Assembly (NCBI GenBank): GCA_903831045.1
Contig: CAIKWG010000041.1
Span: 1-37,987 of the forward strand
Reading direction: 5' to 3'
DNA: 37,987 nucleotides
Source: an uncultured archaeon
GTDB taxonomy: Archaea; Nanobdellota; Nanobdellia; Pacearchaeales; GW2011-AR1
Shown here: one piece after another, positions 1 through 8,708 of the stretch
Layout: each line of letters starts with the position of its first letter
How positions within the stretch are numbered: the stretch's first letter is position 1
Made by a program: the position numbers and the translations under genes
Notes under the pieces: generated by a model
The model's database searches: none
The model's input: only the letters and a program-made list of their open reading frames with translations
What the model was told of the DNA's origin: nothing

Positions 1-324
1 AGCATAACTTCCAAAAATCAAACAGGGCACATTTTCTTTAATAAGATTAGAAATAAATTCTTTCAAATTTCTATTTTTTTCTATAAATCTAATTGTTTTT
101 TCAAGTTCAATGATTCTTCTAAGATAATTTGTAGAAATATCTCTCTTTAAAGAAAAATAAGTATTTCTCCCTTTAACCTCTTTAGTTAAAAATTTAGAAT
201 AATCTCTTAAAACACTTTGCGTCCCCCCTATACTAGTTTTAGATTTTTTAGAGATTTCTCTAAAAAAAAGTGGAGAATCTTCTCCATGCAAGAGACTTAA
301 TATATTGTACTCATTTAAGTTCAT
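1..324 (-). CDS. Winged-helix/nucleotidyltransferase protein, 3' part outside window
   Basis: This partial gene starts at the ATG at 324 and runs off the left edge, leaving 108 residues visible. The N-terminal ~60 residues (MNLNEYNILSLLHG...) look like a winged helix. A helical linker follows, and the visible part ends in IFGSYA, the G-S start of a minimal nucleotidyltransferase (MNT) active site. The catalytic D-x-D should follow but lies outside the window. A TATA-like element (TATATAAA) centred near 351 sits about 27 bases before the ATG, so the message is probably leaderless. MNT proteins often act as antitoxins that AMPylate partner toxins or as small nucleotidyltransferases; which applies here cannot be seen. 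The first codons are duplicated just upstream (333-344), leaving a 7-codon decoy frame that ends in ATGA overlap. Confidence 0.6.
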   Translation of the reverse strand, partial: MNLNEYNILSLLHGEDSPLFFREISKKSKTSIGGTQSVLRDYSKFLTKEVKGRNTYFSLKRDISTNYLRRIIELEKTIRFIEKNRNLKEFISNLIKENVPCLIFGSYA

Positions 325-397
325 TTGTATTTATTTAAGTTCATTGGTTTATATATTTTATTATTTGCCATTTTTTAGTTATCTTTTATATTTCATT

Positions 398-3300
398 TTA
401 AGCATTACAGATTTGCCCTCCACTTGCAAATTTGATACATCCTGATATTGCAACATCTCCTGTTACATCTAGTTCTTCAGTTGGGGCGGTGTTACCGATA
501 CCAACTCTACCAGTATTAACAATAAACAAACCATTAGTGGTAGCCGTAAATTTATCAGTAGATACAGGAAATTGATATGCATTCTTTCCAAGATATCCTG
601 CAGGAACAGTAGCCCCACTTCCACTTCCAGTTGTAGGAGTAAAATCTCCATTAGTTTGTATTTCAAAATAAGCAGTTCCAGAAGCACAAGCACCTCCAAG
701 ACTTCTAAATCTTAATTCTATTGCTCCACCACTTGTAGTTCTTCTTGCATCAACAGCATAATCTTGTCCACCTGAATAAGAATTATAATTCACAGTAGGA
801 ACTTGAACCCAATCAGTAGTTGCTCCAGTATAATATGTATCTTGAATTTGATACACTCCGGAATTAATTGTTCCACAATAATGATGAGTTTCGTAGATTG
901 TAATATATGTTCCAACTCCAGTCGTTGCAACACTTCCAATCTCAACATAATCTCCTGCAGTTGATCCAACAGATCTAGAAAAGGAATCAATAAATCTGTC
1001 TGACATTGTTTCATCTGCATTAAAGAAAACGCTTCCATGAACATCTAGTTTTGAATCTGGACTCGTAGTCCCGATGCCGACGTTACCTGTATCTCCCTTA
1101 ATTGTTAATCTATACTGATCAAAAGCTCCTGCACCAGCAGCAAATCTAATATCTCCGTTGTAAGTTTGAAGATTAAATGTGCTTGCACCTCCAGTAGCTG
1201 CATAATCTAAATATCCCATCCAACTTTGTCTTGTAGTAGATTGATAAAAATTTATATTAGCACCTTTCCCAGTTGAACCAGTAGGTGTAGTTGTTGAAGT
1301 AAGTCTAAAAAAAGCATCGTCTGTTCCTGTTCCTGAAATGTGTAATAATGCCGAAGGGGCGGTTGTCCCAATACCCACATTGCCCCCTAAGGGATTTAGC
1401 AATAAATTATAAGTTGCGGTACCAAAATTAGGAACATATCCTGATTGTATCCAGGATGCATATGTAGCTGAAGAATCTAATGTACCAAAACCTAATCCAT
1501 TACCTCCTCCACCCTCAAACTTAACATTGCTATTTGCAGCACTAGCAGTTGAATAAGATGCACCAGCAATATGGAATCTTACATCGGGGGTTATTCCAAT
1601 ACCTACATAACCATTTTGAATAATTGTCATTGCTTCATTCATCGTAGCATAATCTTTAACCCAGAATTTTAATCCTCCCTGAGACCATCCATTTGCTGTC
1701 CCTGCACTAACTTTCCAACCATTGATTCCAGCAAGAGCAACATCATTTCCTGTTCCTGCTTGTTCACGAGAAGCAAATACTAAAGAAGACATCGTATTAA
1801 TTCCTCCATTAGCATTGTATAAAACTAAATCTCCTGGAGTATCAGCAACAGTAGTCGCAGAACTATCTTTTCTAATTACTGCTTGAGGAGAATGATAATA
1901 TGAACCAGGATAAATCATGTAAAAATTATCCCCATTAGCAATAAAGTTTCCTCCACTTCTAAGAATACCAACTGCATTTAAACTTCCTTCAACATCTAGA
2001 GTATAATCAGGAGTTGAATCTCCAATCCCAACTGCACTTGCAGAACCATCAATCCTCATTATTTCTGTTTTTCCTGCAACTGAATCTGTAGAACCTGTCT
2101 GGAAAATATGATCTTGATATGCTCCATAAACCATACTATCACTCATTGTTCCACCATCGTAATTATGGAAAACCATATACCCTCCAATATTATTATCTTG
2201 CATTACAATTCCTTCATTCAATCCGCTATCTGCTGTTTGTCTCATAGTAAGATAACTGTGTGTATTACTTTCAATAATTTGTGAAGTTCCTGTGGGTATT
2301 GTACCCAGTGTTGAACCAGCAGCAACGGTAACATGAAGTCTAGCATCAGGAGTTGCATCGCCTATACCCACATTACTATTTAATAAATTAATATAGTTAT
2401 TTGGACCATCAATAATTAATCTATCTGTTGCTCCTGCCGAACCTGTTCTAATTTGTAAACCATTGTATGCATTCCACTTCATTCCATCCCAACCACTACC
2501 TGCAGCTCCACGAGTTGTTGGCCCTCCGTAATAATCATTCCATAAAACATGGTTAGTATCAGTTCCAGGAGCTGCAAACCAAATATCCCCGCTTGTACTT
2601 GCTCTGTTAATATTTATTCCATTAGTTCCAGTAACCAATTGCCCAGTCATAGTCCCACCAGCAAGAGGAAGATAATTTGCAGCAACCGCATAATAAGCAC
2701 TATCCTGTCCATCTAATAAATCAGCGTCGAGACCAGAAGTAGCACCATCATTTCCAGCAGTCCACATTCTATAAGTTGTCCAACTAGTACTATCTACATT
2801 TGCATGCATAATCATATCTCCATAATATGTTGCTTCAATTGCCAAAGAAGACGCACTTCCCCCAACATCATTAGACATAAGAACAGCTCCACTATGTCCA
2901 ACATAGCTTGTAGAATATGTTCCTCCAAGAGGATCATTTCCCCAACCAGCAACGCTTCCAACAGCAACATTTGCATTTCCAATTCCTCCTCTAGCTCTTA
3001 TAAAAGATGTTTCATGATAAGCATCTACAGTATCAGAATTGCCCACAGTTAAACTTGCAGCAGTTCCAGTCAAGCCAGTTCCAGGACCACTGAACTGAGT
3101 TGTAGCTGTAATTGTAGAAGCCTTAAATGCTTCGTAACTTGTTCCAGGATTATTCAAAACTACAATTGTTCCACTACTTTCAACTCCTATTTGTGATGCA
3201 ACAACTCCCCCCCAATGGAAAGCTAATCTTGGAGCAGTATAACTGGCAGAACCTCCAAAATTAGATTCTCTTAATTCAATTGATGCATATGGATAACTCA

Positions 3301-6300
3301 TTTCCCCATTTGTTGAAGATGCAACATTCCAGTCTCCAGCTGTACTAGTAAGGACAGCTCCACTTAAAGAAAAAATAGGCTGTTGTCCATCAACAGTATC
3401 GGCATCTAACCCCGTACCTGAACCATCACTAGAACTAGTCCAAATCTTTTTCCAACCTTGCCATGTTCCAGCACCATTTCTAAAATACAATTGACCATCA
3501 CTATATCCTCCAGCAATTTGAAGACCCCTGTTATTTGTACCAAGAGTAAAAGCTCCGACCCAATAATCTGAACCTCCGTAACCCGGAACAGGAACGCCAT
3601 ATCCATCAAAGGCAGCAAAAGTACCATCGTGAACAACTGAAGAATCCAATCCCTCAGTAGGGGTTATATAAGACCCTGCTTTTCCTCCTTTTACTCTAGC
3701 AAAGTCAAGTGAGTCTAAACTATCTAACACATCAGCATCTAATCCAGAACCTGAACCATCACTATTTGATGCCCAAACAGTTACCCACGATTGCCATCCA
3801 GCATTACTCCAACCAGTTCTTCTAACAACTTTTGAAGCTCCACTTCCGGTATGAGGATAATATGTCTGAACAATTCCATATCCATCATATTCTTCAACAA
3901 CTAAAACTCCATAAACATAAACTCCAGTAGGGGCATTATTTCCTGTAAAAGCAACTCCTCCCCCACTTGCAACTCCATACATTCCTGGCGTCACAGCTGC
4001 ATCCCAATCACTAGTAGTTCCAATTGTCCCTCTTTGCATATTAAAATAAGCTGAATCAGTGCTATCAAATAAATCAGCATTAGATGCTGTTCCAGATAAT
4101 GCCCCGCTAAAAGTAGTAGCAGTTATTGTTGAAGCACCACTTATTGCTTGACTATTCATATTAATTGGTTGATCCATGACCAAATCTGCATCTCTTGTAT
4201 CAACATGATAAACTGCAGTATCAGTTCCGGCATAACGAGAACGCATAGTATAAGTATATGCAGAATCCCAATACAAATTCATTCCATATCCCCCAGAAGT
4301 ATCTTCTCCAAGAAACAAATCCGAAGTACCAGAATCACTCGCCCAAACATAAAGACTTGGTGTTGCTCCAGTAGCAATTAAATCTCCTGCAACACTAACA
4401 GTGCTACCAGTATCAGTGATAATTGAATTTTCAATTCCAGTTCCAGCAGCATTCCATCGAGGGATATAATTATCCGTACCAGTTCCAGTTACAGTTCCAG
4501 AAGCTGTTGCAAAATAACTAGCCTCATGACTGTCTAACAAATCAGCGTCTAATCCTGAACCAGAACCATCATTTCCAGAATTCCAAGCTTTCCACAAATC
4601 AACCTGCACTTTTTTAGTTCCAGTTGGTTCTGCAGAATTAACAACAGACGTCACTCTATTCTCAAAGCTTCCTCCAGCATCTCTTACATTCACATTAAAT
4701 GAATTCCAGTAAGAATATCTTGGCCACCAAAAACATAAATATCCTCCATTTTCAAACATTTTAATATATGATACAAAATTTCCCCCATAGGTTAATCCAG
4801 AATAGCTAATAATGGTATTAGCATATAAATATCCTTGAGCTATTGCCAAGAAAGGAGGATTACCTGAACTATAACTTTTACCAGAAATTTCAATAACAAA
4901 TGATGCTCCCTCTGATGCAGTTGCAGGAATATCTGTTGTTACAAGAGTTCCATCAACAAAATCACTTCCAGAATGATAGGGTACAATTCTAGCTAATTGT
5001 GTTCCATCTAAATAATCAGCATTTAAATTTGAAACTAAAGTGGTAGATGAAACTGCAAGAGGAGCAGTGCCGGTAGCGACGGTAGAAATTAATTGAGTAT
5101 CACTACGTATTGAACCTCCAACAACATCTAATTTTGTTCCTGGTGCAGTTGTTCCAATACCAACAAAACCATTATCAATAACAGTAACTAAATGTGCTCC
5201 ATCATCAGAAAGGAAATCATAGCCAGTATATCCTGCTTGATTTCCCTTGAAATCCAAAAATCCTGTAGCTCCATTTCTACCTATTTGATATCCATAGCCT
5301 CCAACACTACTAAAAAGTCTTAATTGATTTGATGTTGCACCAATAACTTCAAGTGCTGCTCCTGGTGCGGTTGTTCCAATTCCCATACTTCCTCTAAAGA
5401 ATGAATTTCCATTAGCTAAATTAATATAAGCGTTAGCTGCACTTGACCCGCCACCAACAAAAGCAATTGAATTTCCAGGGATATCTCCAACAGCACTATC
5501 AATTTGTCTATGATAAATTCCCCAATTCGAACCAGTATCGGCACTGTCTAAATAAATCCAAGAGTCTCTATCATTTCCAGGAGAATATAAATAAACATTT
5601 GATGCAGGATTAGCAGTTAAATATGAATTTAAAACTAAACTATTAATTCCTCTATATCTTTCTGCTCGCATCTGTCCATTAACATCTAATAAATAACTCG
5701 GTGCAGTTGTTCCAATTCCTACATTTCCTCCATTTGGATTTAAAGCTAAATTATAATTTGCAGCCAAATTACCTGTATTAGTAGATTGAATCCAAGCATA
5801 CGTAGAAGGAGTTGCCACATTCATACCAAAATCAAGAGTTTCTCCAGCATAAGCTTCACCCGGAGTTAATCTCAATATTCCATATTGAGTTGTTCCACTT
5901 GAAGCTGGAACACCCTGCCCATAACCTGTTGCTGGACCATTTACATGAAGTTTCTGAGCTGGTGTCGTCGTTCCAATTCCAACATTGCCATCATCAGAAA
6001 CTCTCATTATCTCGTTACTTCGTGTAAAAAATTGAATACCCGTTCCAGTTCCCCTACCAGCGATGTTTATTTTAGAAATATACCCTGCAGTTGAACCGGT
6101 ATTAAATAAAATCTGTCCAGCATCAGCAGGATTTGTAAGAGTAAAAGTTCCTACACCATTACTTGAAATTGTGCTCGAGACAGGAAGATCTAGATTACCA
6201 TTAATTAATGTATTACCATTAACATTTAATTTGTAATTTCCAGGAGTTGTTGTTCCAATACCAACTGCACTTCCACTATCATAAATTATAGAATTTCCAA

Positions 6301-7534
6301 CACTAGCAGTTCCAGTAAATTTAGTAAGATTATTTGTTGTACCTGAACCACTGATAACACCAGATAATCCCGAAGCTGCAACACAGCTTACTAATCCAGT
6401 TGAAGCATCACTTGTTAATACTTGACCAGTCGAACATTTTGAATTTAATAAATATGAAGCTCCAGTTATACTAGCAGTTCCCATACTAACTAAACCAGCA
6501 CTAGATATGGACATACGTTCAGTAGTATTAGTACCAAATATTATTGCACCAGGTTCATAATTAAATACATATGCATCTACCCCAATTGTTCCAAAAACTG
6601 TTCCGTCTCCTCCAGCAGAACCAGTATCTACGTTAGTACTATGAAATACAGACCATTGAGTTGCTGCAGAATTAAGATGAATTATTCCAGTACTAGCACC
6701 ACCATTTGAATTTGGGTTTGTTGTTCCAACACCTAAATTACCGCTCATAGTTATTCCATTTGTTGGAGCTGCATTTACCCCAGCATATGTTCCGATTGCT
6801 ACAGATCCATTCACATCTAATTTGTTTGCAGGCGTAGTGGTTCCGATTCCCACATTGCCTCCTTGCTTAAAAGTTAACAAATTAACATCTGTCGCCACAC
6901 CATTATTCTGCATAAGATAATAGTCATATCCACCACCATTATGATATTGTTGAAGTTTGATACCCCAATTAGTTTCAGGAATAACATTAAGAATAGGAAC
7001 ATTTACGTATGGATTTGATGCTTTTGAAATTTGCAACAGCGATAATGGATTTGTTGTTCCAATCCCAACATTTCCTCCATCGGGATTTATGCCAAGATTT
7101 GTTGCACCATCGGTTCCAACTACCGCAACATTATTATGGACTCCTAGAAGAACACCAATAGTACCTGCTGAATTACCAAATCTTGCAACCCAAGAAGATG
7201 GACCAGAATCAGAAGCCACAGTAATAGGAAAGTTTGGATTTCCATTTCCCACTCCAACATTCCCATTTCCAGCATTAACAAAAAAATCACTTGTTCCAAC
7301 AGAAAAATTATAATCTCCTAAAGCAGCATTTGTATTTGAACCAGTGTAAGGGATATAATTAGTTGAACCATTCCAATTTCCGGCAAAAGTTCCGTATGTA
7401 ATCCCAGTTGTTCCATTCACCCAAAAATAGGGTTGAGCTTCATTTGAAGAATTATAAATAATAAAATCTCTAGCCCCAACTAAAGAAAATATTAAAATTA
7501 AAAATACAAATGCAAAAAATAATTTATATTTCAT
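398..7534 (-). CDS. Giant secreted tail-fibre-like repeat protein (2378 aa)
   Basis: A Sec signal peptide (residues 1-21, hydrophobic, ending SLVGA) is followed by about 2350 residues of beta-rich repeats. About 15 copies of a module like GNVGIGTT-x-P-x-x-KLDV-x-G run from residue ~90 to ~2350. Between ~840 and ~1630 a second module, LDADLLDG-x-x-S-x-YF, recurs and ends near NYLPLAGGTMTGQL. Both modules are common in phage tail fibres. No C-terminal membrane anchor, sorting motif or intramolecular chaperone (S74) is seen; the end holds two Cys (SGCIKF...GGQIC). The start has a GAGGAG site and overlaps the NYN gene stop by ATGA, so translation is coupled. The likely role is a surface adhesin or fibre for cell-cell contact (inference). 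The N-terminal YIPYTGSN...DYNFSVGTS block matches the C-terminal part of the second giant. Confidence 0.85.
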   Translation of the reverse strand: MKYKLFFAFVFLILIFSLVGARDFIIYNSSNEAQPYFWVNGTTGITYGTFAGNWNGSTNYIPYTGSNTNAALGDYNFSVGTSDFFVNAGNGNVGVGNGNPNFPITVASDSGPSSWVARFGNSAGTIGVLLGVHNNVAVVGTDGATNLGINPDGGNVGIGTTNPLSLLQISKASNPYVNVPILNVIPETNWGIKLQQYHNGGGYDYYLMQNNGVATDVNLLTFKQGGNVGIGTTTPANKLDVNGSVAIGTYAGVNAAPTNGITMSGNLGVGTTNPNSNGGASTGIIHLNSAATQWSVFHSTNVDTGSAGGDGTVFGTIGVDAYVFNYEPGAIIFGTNTTERMSISSAGLVSMGTASITGASYLLNSKCSTGQVLTSDASTGLVSCVAASGLSGVISGSGTTNNLTKFTGTASVGNSIIYDSGSAVGIGTTTPGNYKLNVNGNTLINGNLDLPVSSTISSNGVGTFTLTNPADAGQILFNTGSTAGYISKINIAGRGTGTGIQFFTRSNEIMRVSDDGNVGIGTTTPAQKLHVNGPATGYGQGVPASSGTTQYGILRLTPGEAYAGETLDFGMNVATPSTYAWIQSTNTGNLAANYNLALNPNGGNVGIGTTAPSYLLDVNGQMRAERYRGINSLVLNSYLTANPASNVYLYSPGNDRDSWIYLDSADTGSNWGIYHRQIDSAVGDIPGNSIAFVGGGSSAANAYINLANGNSFFRGSMGIGTTAPGAALEVIGATSNQLRLFSSVGGYGYQIGRNGATGFLDFKGNQAGYTGYDFLSDDGAHLVTVIDNGFVGIGTTAPGTKLDVVGGSIRSDTQLISTVATGTAPLAVSSTTLVSNLNADYLDGTQLARIVPYHSGSDFVDGTLVTTDIPATASEGASFVIEISGKSYSSGNPPFLAIAQGYLYANTIISYSGLTYGGNFVSYIKMFENGGYLCFWWPRYSYWNSFNVNVRDAGGSFENRVTSVVNSAEPTGTKKVQVDLWKAWNSGNDGSGSGLDADLLDSHEASYFATASGTVTGTGTDNYIPRWNAAGTGIENSIITDTGSTVSVAGDLIATGATPSLYVWASDSGTSDLFLGEDTSGGYGMNLYWDSAYTYTMRSRYAGTDTAVYHVDTRDADLVMDQPINMNSQAISGASTITATTFSGALSGTASNADLFDSTDSAYFNMQRGTIGTTSDWDAAVTPGMYGVASGGGVAFTGNNAPTGVYVYGVLVVEEYDGYGIVQTYYPHTGSGASKVVRRTGWSNAGWQSWVTVWASNSDGSGSGLDADVLDSLDSLDFARVKGGKAGSYITPTEGLDSSVVHDGTFAAFDGYGVPVPGYGGSDYWVGAFTLGTNNRGLQIAGGYSDGQLYFRNGAGTWQGWKKIWTSSSDGSGTGLDADTVDGQQPIFSLSGAVLTSTAGDWNVASSTNGEMSYPYASIELRESNFGGSASYTAPRLAFHWGGVVASQIGVESSGTIVVLNNPGTSYEAFKASTITATTQFSGPGTGLTGTAASLTVGNSDTVDAYHETSFIRARGGIGNANVAVGSVAGWGNDPLGGTYSTSYVGHSGAVLMSNDVGGSASSLAIEATYYGDMIMHANVDSTSWTTYRMWTAGNDGATSGLDADLLDGQDSAYYAVAANYLPLAGGTMTGQLVTGTNGININRASTSGDIWFAAPGTDTNHVLWNDYYGGPTTRGAAGSGWDGMKWNAYNGLQIRTGSAGATDRLIIDGPNNYINLLNSNVGIGDATPDARLHVTVAAGSTLGTIPTGTSQIIESNTHSYLTMRQTADSGLNEGIVMQDNNIGGYMVFHNYDGGTMSDSMVYGAYQDHIFQTGSTDSVAGKTEIMRIDGSASAVGIGDSTPDYTLDVEGSLNAVGILRSGGNFIANGDNFYMIYPGSYYHSPQAVIRKDSSATTVADTPGDLVLYNANGGINTMSSLVFASREQAGTGNDVALAGINGWKVSAGTANGWSQGGLKFWVKDYATMNEAMTIIQNGYVGIGITPDVRFHIAGASYSTASAANSNVKFEGGGGNGLGFGTLDSSATYASWIQSGYVPNFGTATYNLLLNPLGGNVGIGTTAPSALLHISGTGTDDAFFRLTSTTTPTGSTGKGANINFYQSTTRQSWMGYLDYAATGGASTFNLQTYNGDIRFAAGAGAFDQYRLTIKGDTGNVGIGTTSPDSKLDVHGSVFFNADETMSDRFIDSFSRSVGSTAGDYVEIGSVATTGVGTYITIYETHHYCGTINSGVYQIQDTYYTGATTDWVQVPTVNYNSYSGGQDYAVDARRTTSGGAIELRFRSLGGACASGTAYFEIQTNGDFTPTTGSGSGATVPAGYLGKNAYQFPVSTDKFTATTNGLFIVNTGRVGIGNTAPTEELDVTGDVAISGCIKFASGGQICNA

Positions 7535-8100
7535 CTGAAATCTTCTCCTCTTAATCTAACCCATTTAGAACATGACTTTAATAAGTGATTTGAAGTAGAA
7601 AATCGAGAATTTCTTTTTCTATCAAAATAAGTGTATATAATTATTTCAAATCCCTTTTGTTTCATTCTTTCAATAACCGGAACAAAGTCAGAATCAGAAG
7701 CAATTAAAATAACTTTTTTAACATTAGGATAATTTTCTTTAATATCATACATATCTAAAATAACTAAAGCATCAACACCCTTCTGAGAAAATTCTTCCTT
7801 ACCAGAAGCATTAATTATCTTTCTACATCTTCCTTCTCTTAGAGTAATCCACTTTTTCTTCCTAAGCATTTTAGTCATTGCTTGATATTTACTCATTAAC
7901 ATATCTTCTTTTGCATTAGGATTGGAACTTTGATAAGGCGGAGCAGTATAAATAAAAAGATGTCTGAGATTTAATTTTTCTTTGTCGCAAATGTTTCTAA
8001 AAGTTTGCAGATATTTCTTAGGTTTATTATCTAAGTTTTGAAAGTGATTTTTAACTAATCCAAAAAATCCATCATCTACAAAAAGAAGAACATCTTCCAT
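7531..8100 (-). CDS. NYN (PIN-like) domain protein
   Basis: This is a 189-aa NYN/LabA-type protein (PIN-like nuclease fold). The N-terminus reads MEDVLLFVDDGFFG, matching the first acidic strand (D9, D10). GVDALVILDMYD and ILIASDSDFVPVIERMKQKG match the later acidic motifs that bind metal in NYN proteins. The frame is open 12 codons further upstream, but the ATG at 8100 is preferred: GGAGGG lies 8-13 bases upstream, and the ATG overlaps the stop of the preceding gene as TAATG. Its own stop overlaps the start of the giant protein as ATGA. NYN proteins are usually RNases or RNA-binding; the target here is unknown. The position between an antirepressor-like gene and a giant fibre gene suggests post-transcriptional control of that operon (inference). 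Confidence 0.75.
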   Translation of the reverse strand: MEDVLLFVDDGFFGLVKNHFQNLDNKPKKYLQTFRNICDKEKLNLRHLFIYTAPPYQSSNPNAKEDMLMSKYQAMTKMLRKKKWITLREGRCRKIINASGKEEFSQKGVDALVILDMYDIKENYPNVKKVILIASDSDFVPVIERMKQKGFEIIIYTYFDRKRNSRFSTSNHLLKSCSKWVRLRGEDFR

Positions 8101-8573
8101 TAGAAATTCCCTCCTTCTGAAAAAGAAAATAAACATCCGGCAACCTTGCGATCACCGGGGATCATACTCGCAATCCTAAGACTGCTAATTAAATGAGAAA
8201 TTTTAATTTTATAAATGTTGCTATTTTGTATTTCTTGAATTCTATCATAACCAACTTTAGCTAACCATCTTTTCAAAGGCTCAGCTTTCTTAGAAGGAAC
8301 AGATTGGATAATTCTAAATATTCCTTTCAAATTTGCACAGTCTGTTAGATATTCCTTTCCATCTGAAGCCTTTAATTTCAGTTGTCGACAAAATGTCGAT
8401 AACTCAGTTTCAGATGATTCTTTTTCTCTTATTTTGAGCCTATACCAATAATCATTTGAATTTACACTATCCGTTAAAACTTCTATTATATCTACAACTG
8501 AAAAATACCATTCCTCATTGTACAAAATCCTCCTGATTCTTTTGCTCCCAAAAATGATGAATTCTTTTTCCAT
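8100..8573 (-). CDS. BRO-N/prophage antirepressor-like protein
   Basis: This 157-aa protein belongs with the BRO N-terminal / prophage antirepressor type. FGSKRIRRILYNEEWYFSV is followed by VDIIEVLTDS, NDYWYRLK, LTDCANLKGIFRIIQSVPS and KRWLAKVGYDRIQEIQ, in the order expected for the family. Relatives often continue for another 50-100 residues after RIQEIQ; here the chain ends about 35 residues later, so the C-terminal module is short. The family binds DNA in viruses and prophages, and cellular archaeal copies exist. It is the first gene of a three-gene unit with NYN and giant-fibre genes. A TATA-like GAATAAATTAT lies near 8590-8600, and a 22-base palindrome abuts it, so autoregulation is plausible (inference). 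Confidence 0.75.
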   Translation of the reverse strand: MEKEFIIFGSKRIRRILYNEEWYFSVVDIIEVLTDSVNSNDYWYRLKIREKESSETELSTFCRQLKLKASDGKEYLTDCANLKGIFRIIQSVPSKKAEPLKRWLAKVGYDRIQEIQNSNIYKIKISHLISSLRIASMIPGDRKVAGCLFSFSEGGNF

Positions 8574-8599
8574 ATTTTTACTTACAAAAATAATTTATT

Positions 8600-8621
8600 C
8601 TTACTTCTAGCTAAAAGTAAG
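8600..8621. promoter_or_regulatory. 22-bp near-perfect palindrome before the antirepressor operon
   Basis: CTTACTTCTAG is followed directly by CTAAAAGTAAG, an inverted repeat with one mismatch per arm. It lies immediately upstream of the TATA-like element at 8590-8600 that serves the minus-strand operon beginning at 8573. Additional TTTTTACTTAC copies flank it (8575-8585 on plus, 8628-8617 on minus). It is a candidate operator; the binding protein is unknown, and the adjacent antirepressor-like gene is the obvious guess. Confidence 0.5.
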
Positions 8622-8708
8622 TAAAAAATTTCCCTCCATTTTAATTGCTCTTTTATCCTCGTTTTTTAACATTTTATATACGTTTTTTTCCTTTTTAATC
8701 CTAACTCT

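Noticed and set aside
6957-7313. Antisense 118-residue frame inside the giant gene
   Set aside because: Pro/Thr-rich frame produced by the repeat codons on the opposite strand; no promoter or ribosome site, and similar shadows occur elsewhere in both giants.
7531-8136. NYN gene start 12 codons upstream of 8100
   Set aside because: The extra residues (MFIFFFRRREFL) come from the ribosome-site region; the ATG at 8100 has GGAGGG upstream and a TAATG junction.
8600-8640. Short upstream reading frame (MEGNFLLTFS) in the leader of the antirepressor operon
   Set aside because: A closer TATA-like element would put the transcript start downstream of it; 10 codons give no usable evidence.
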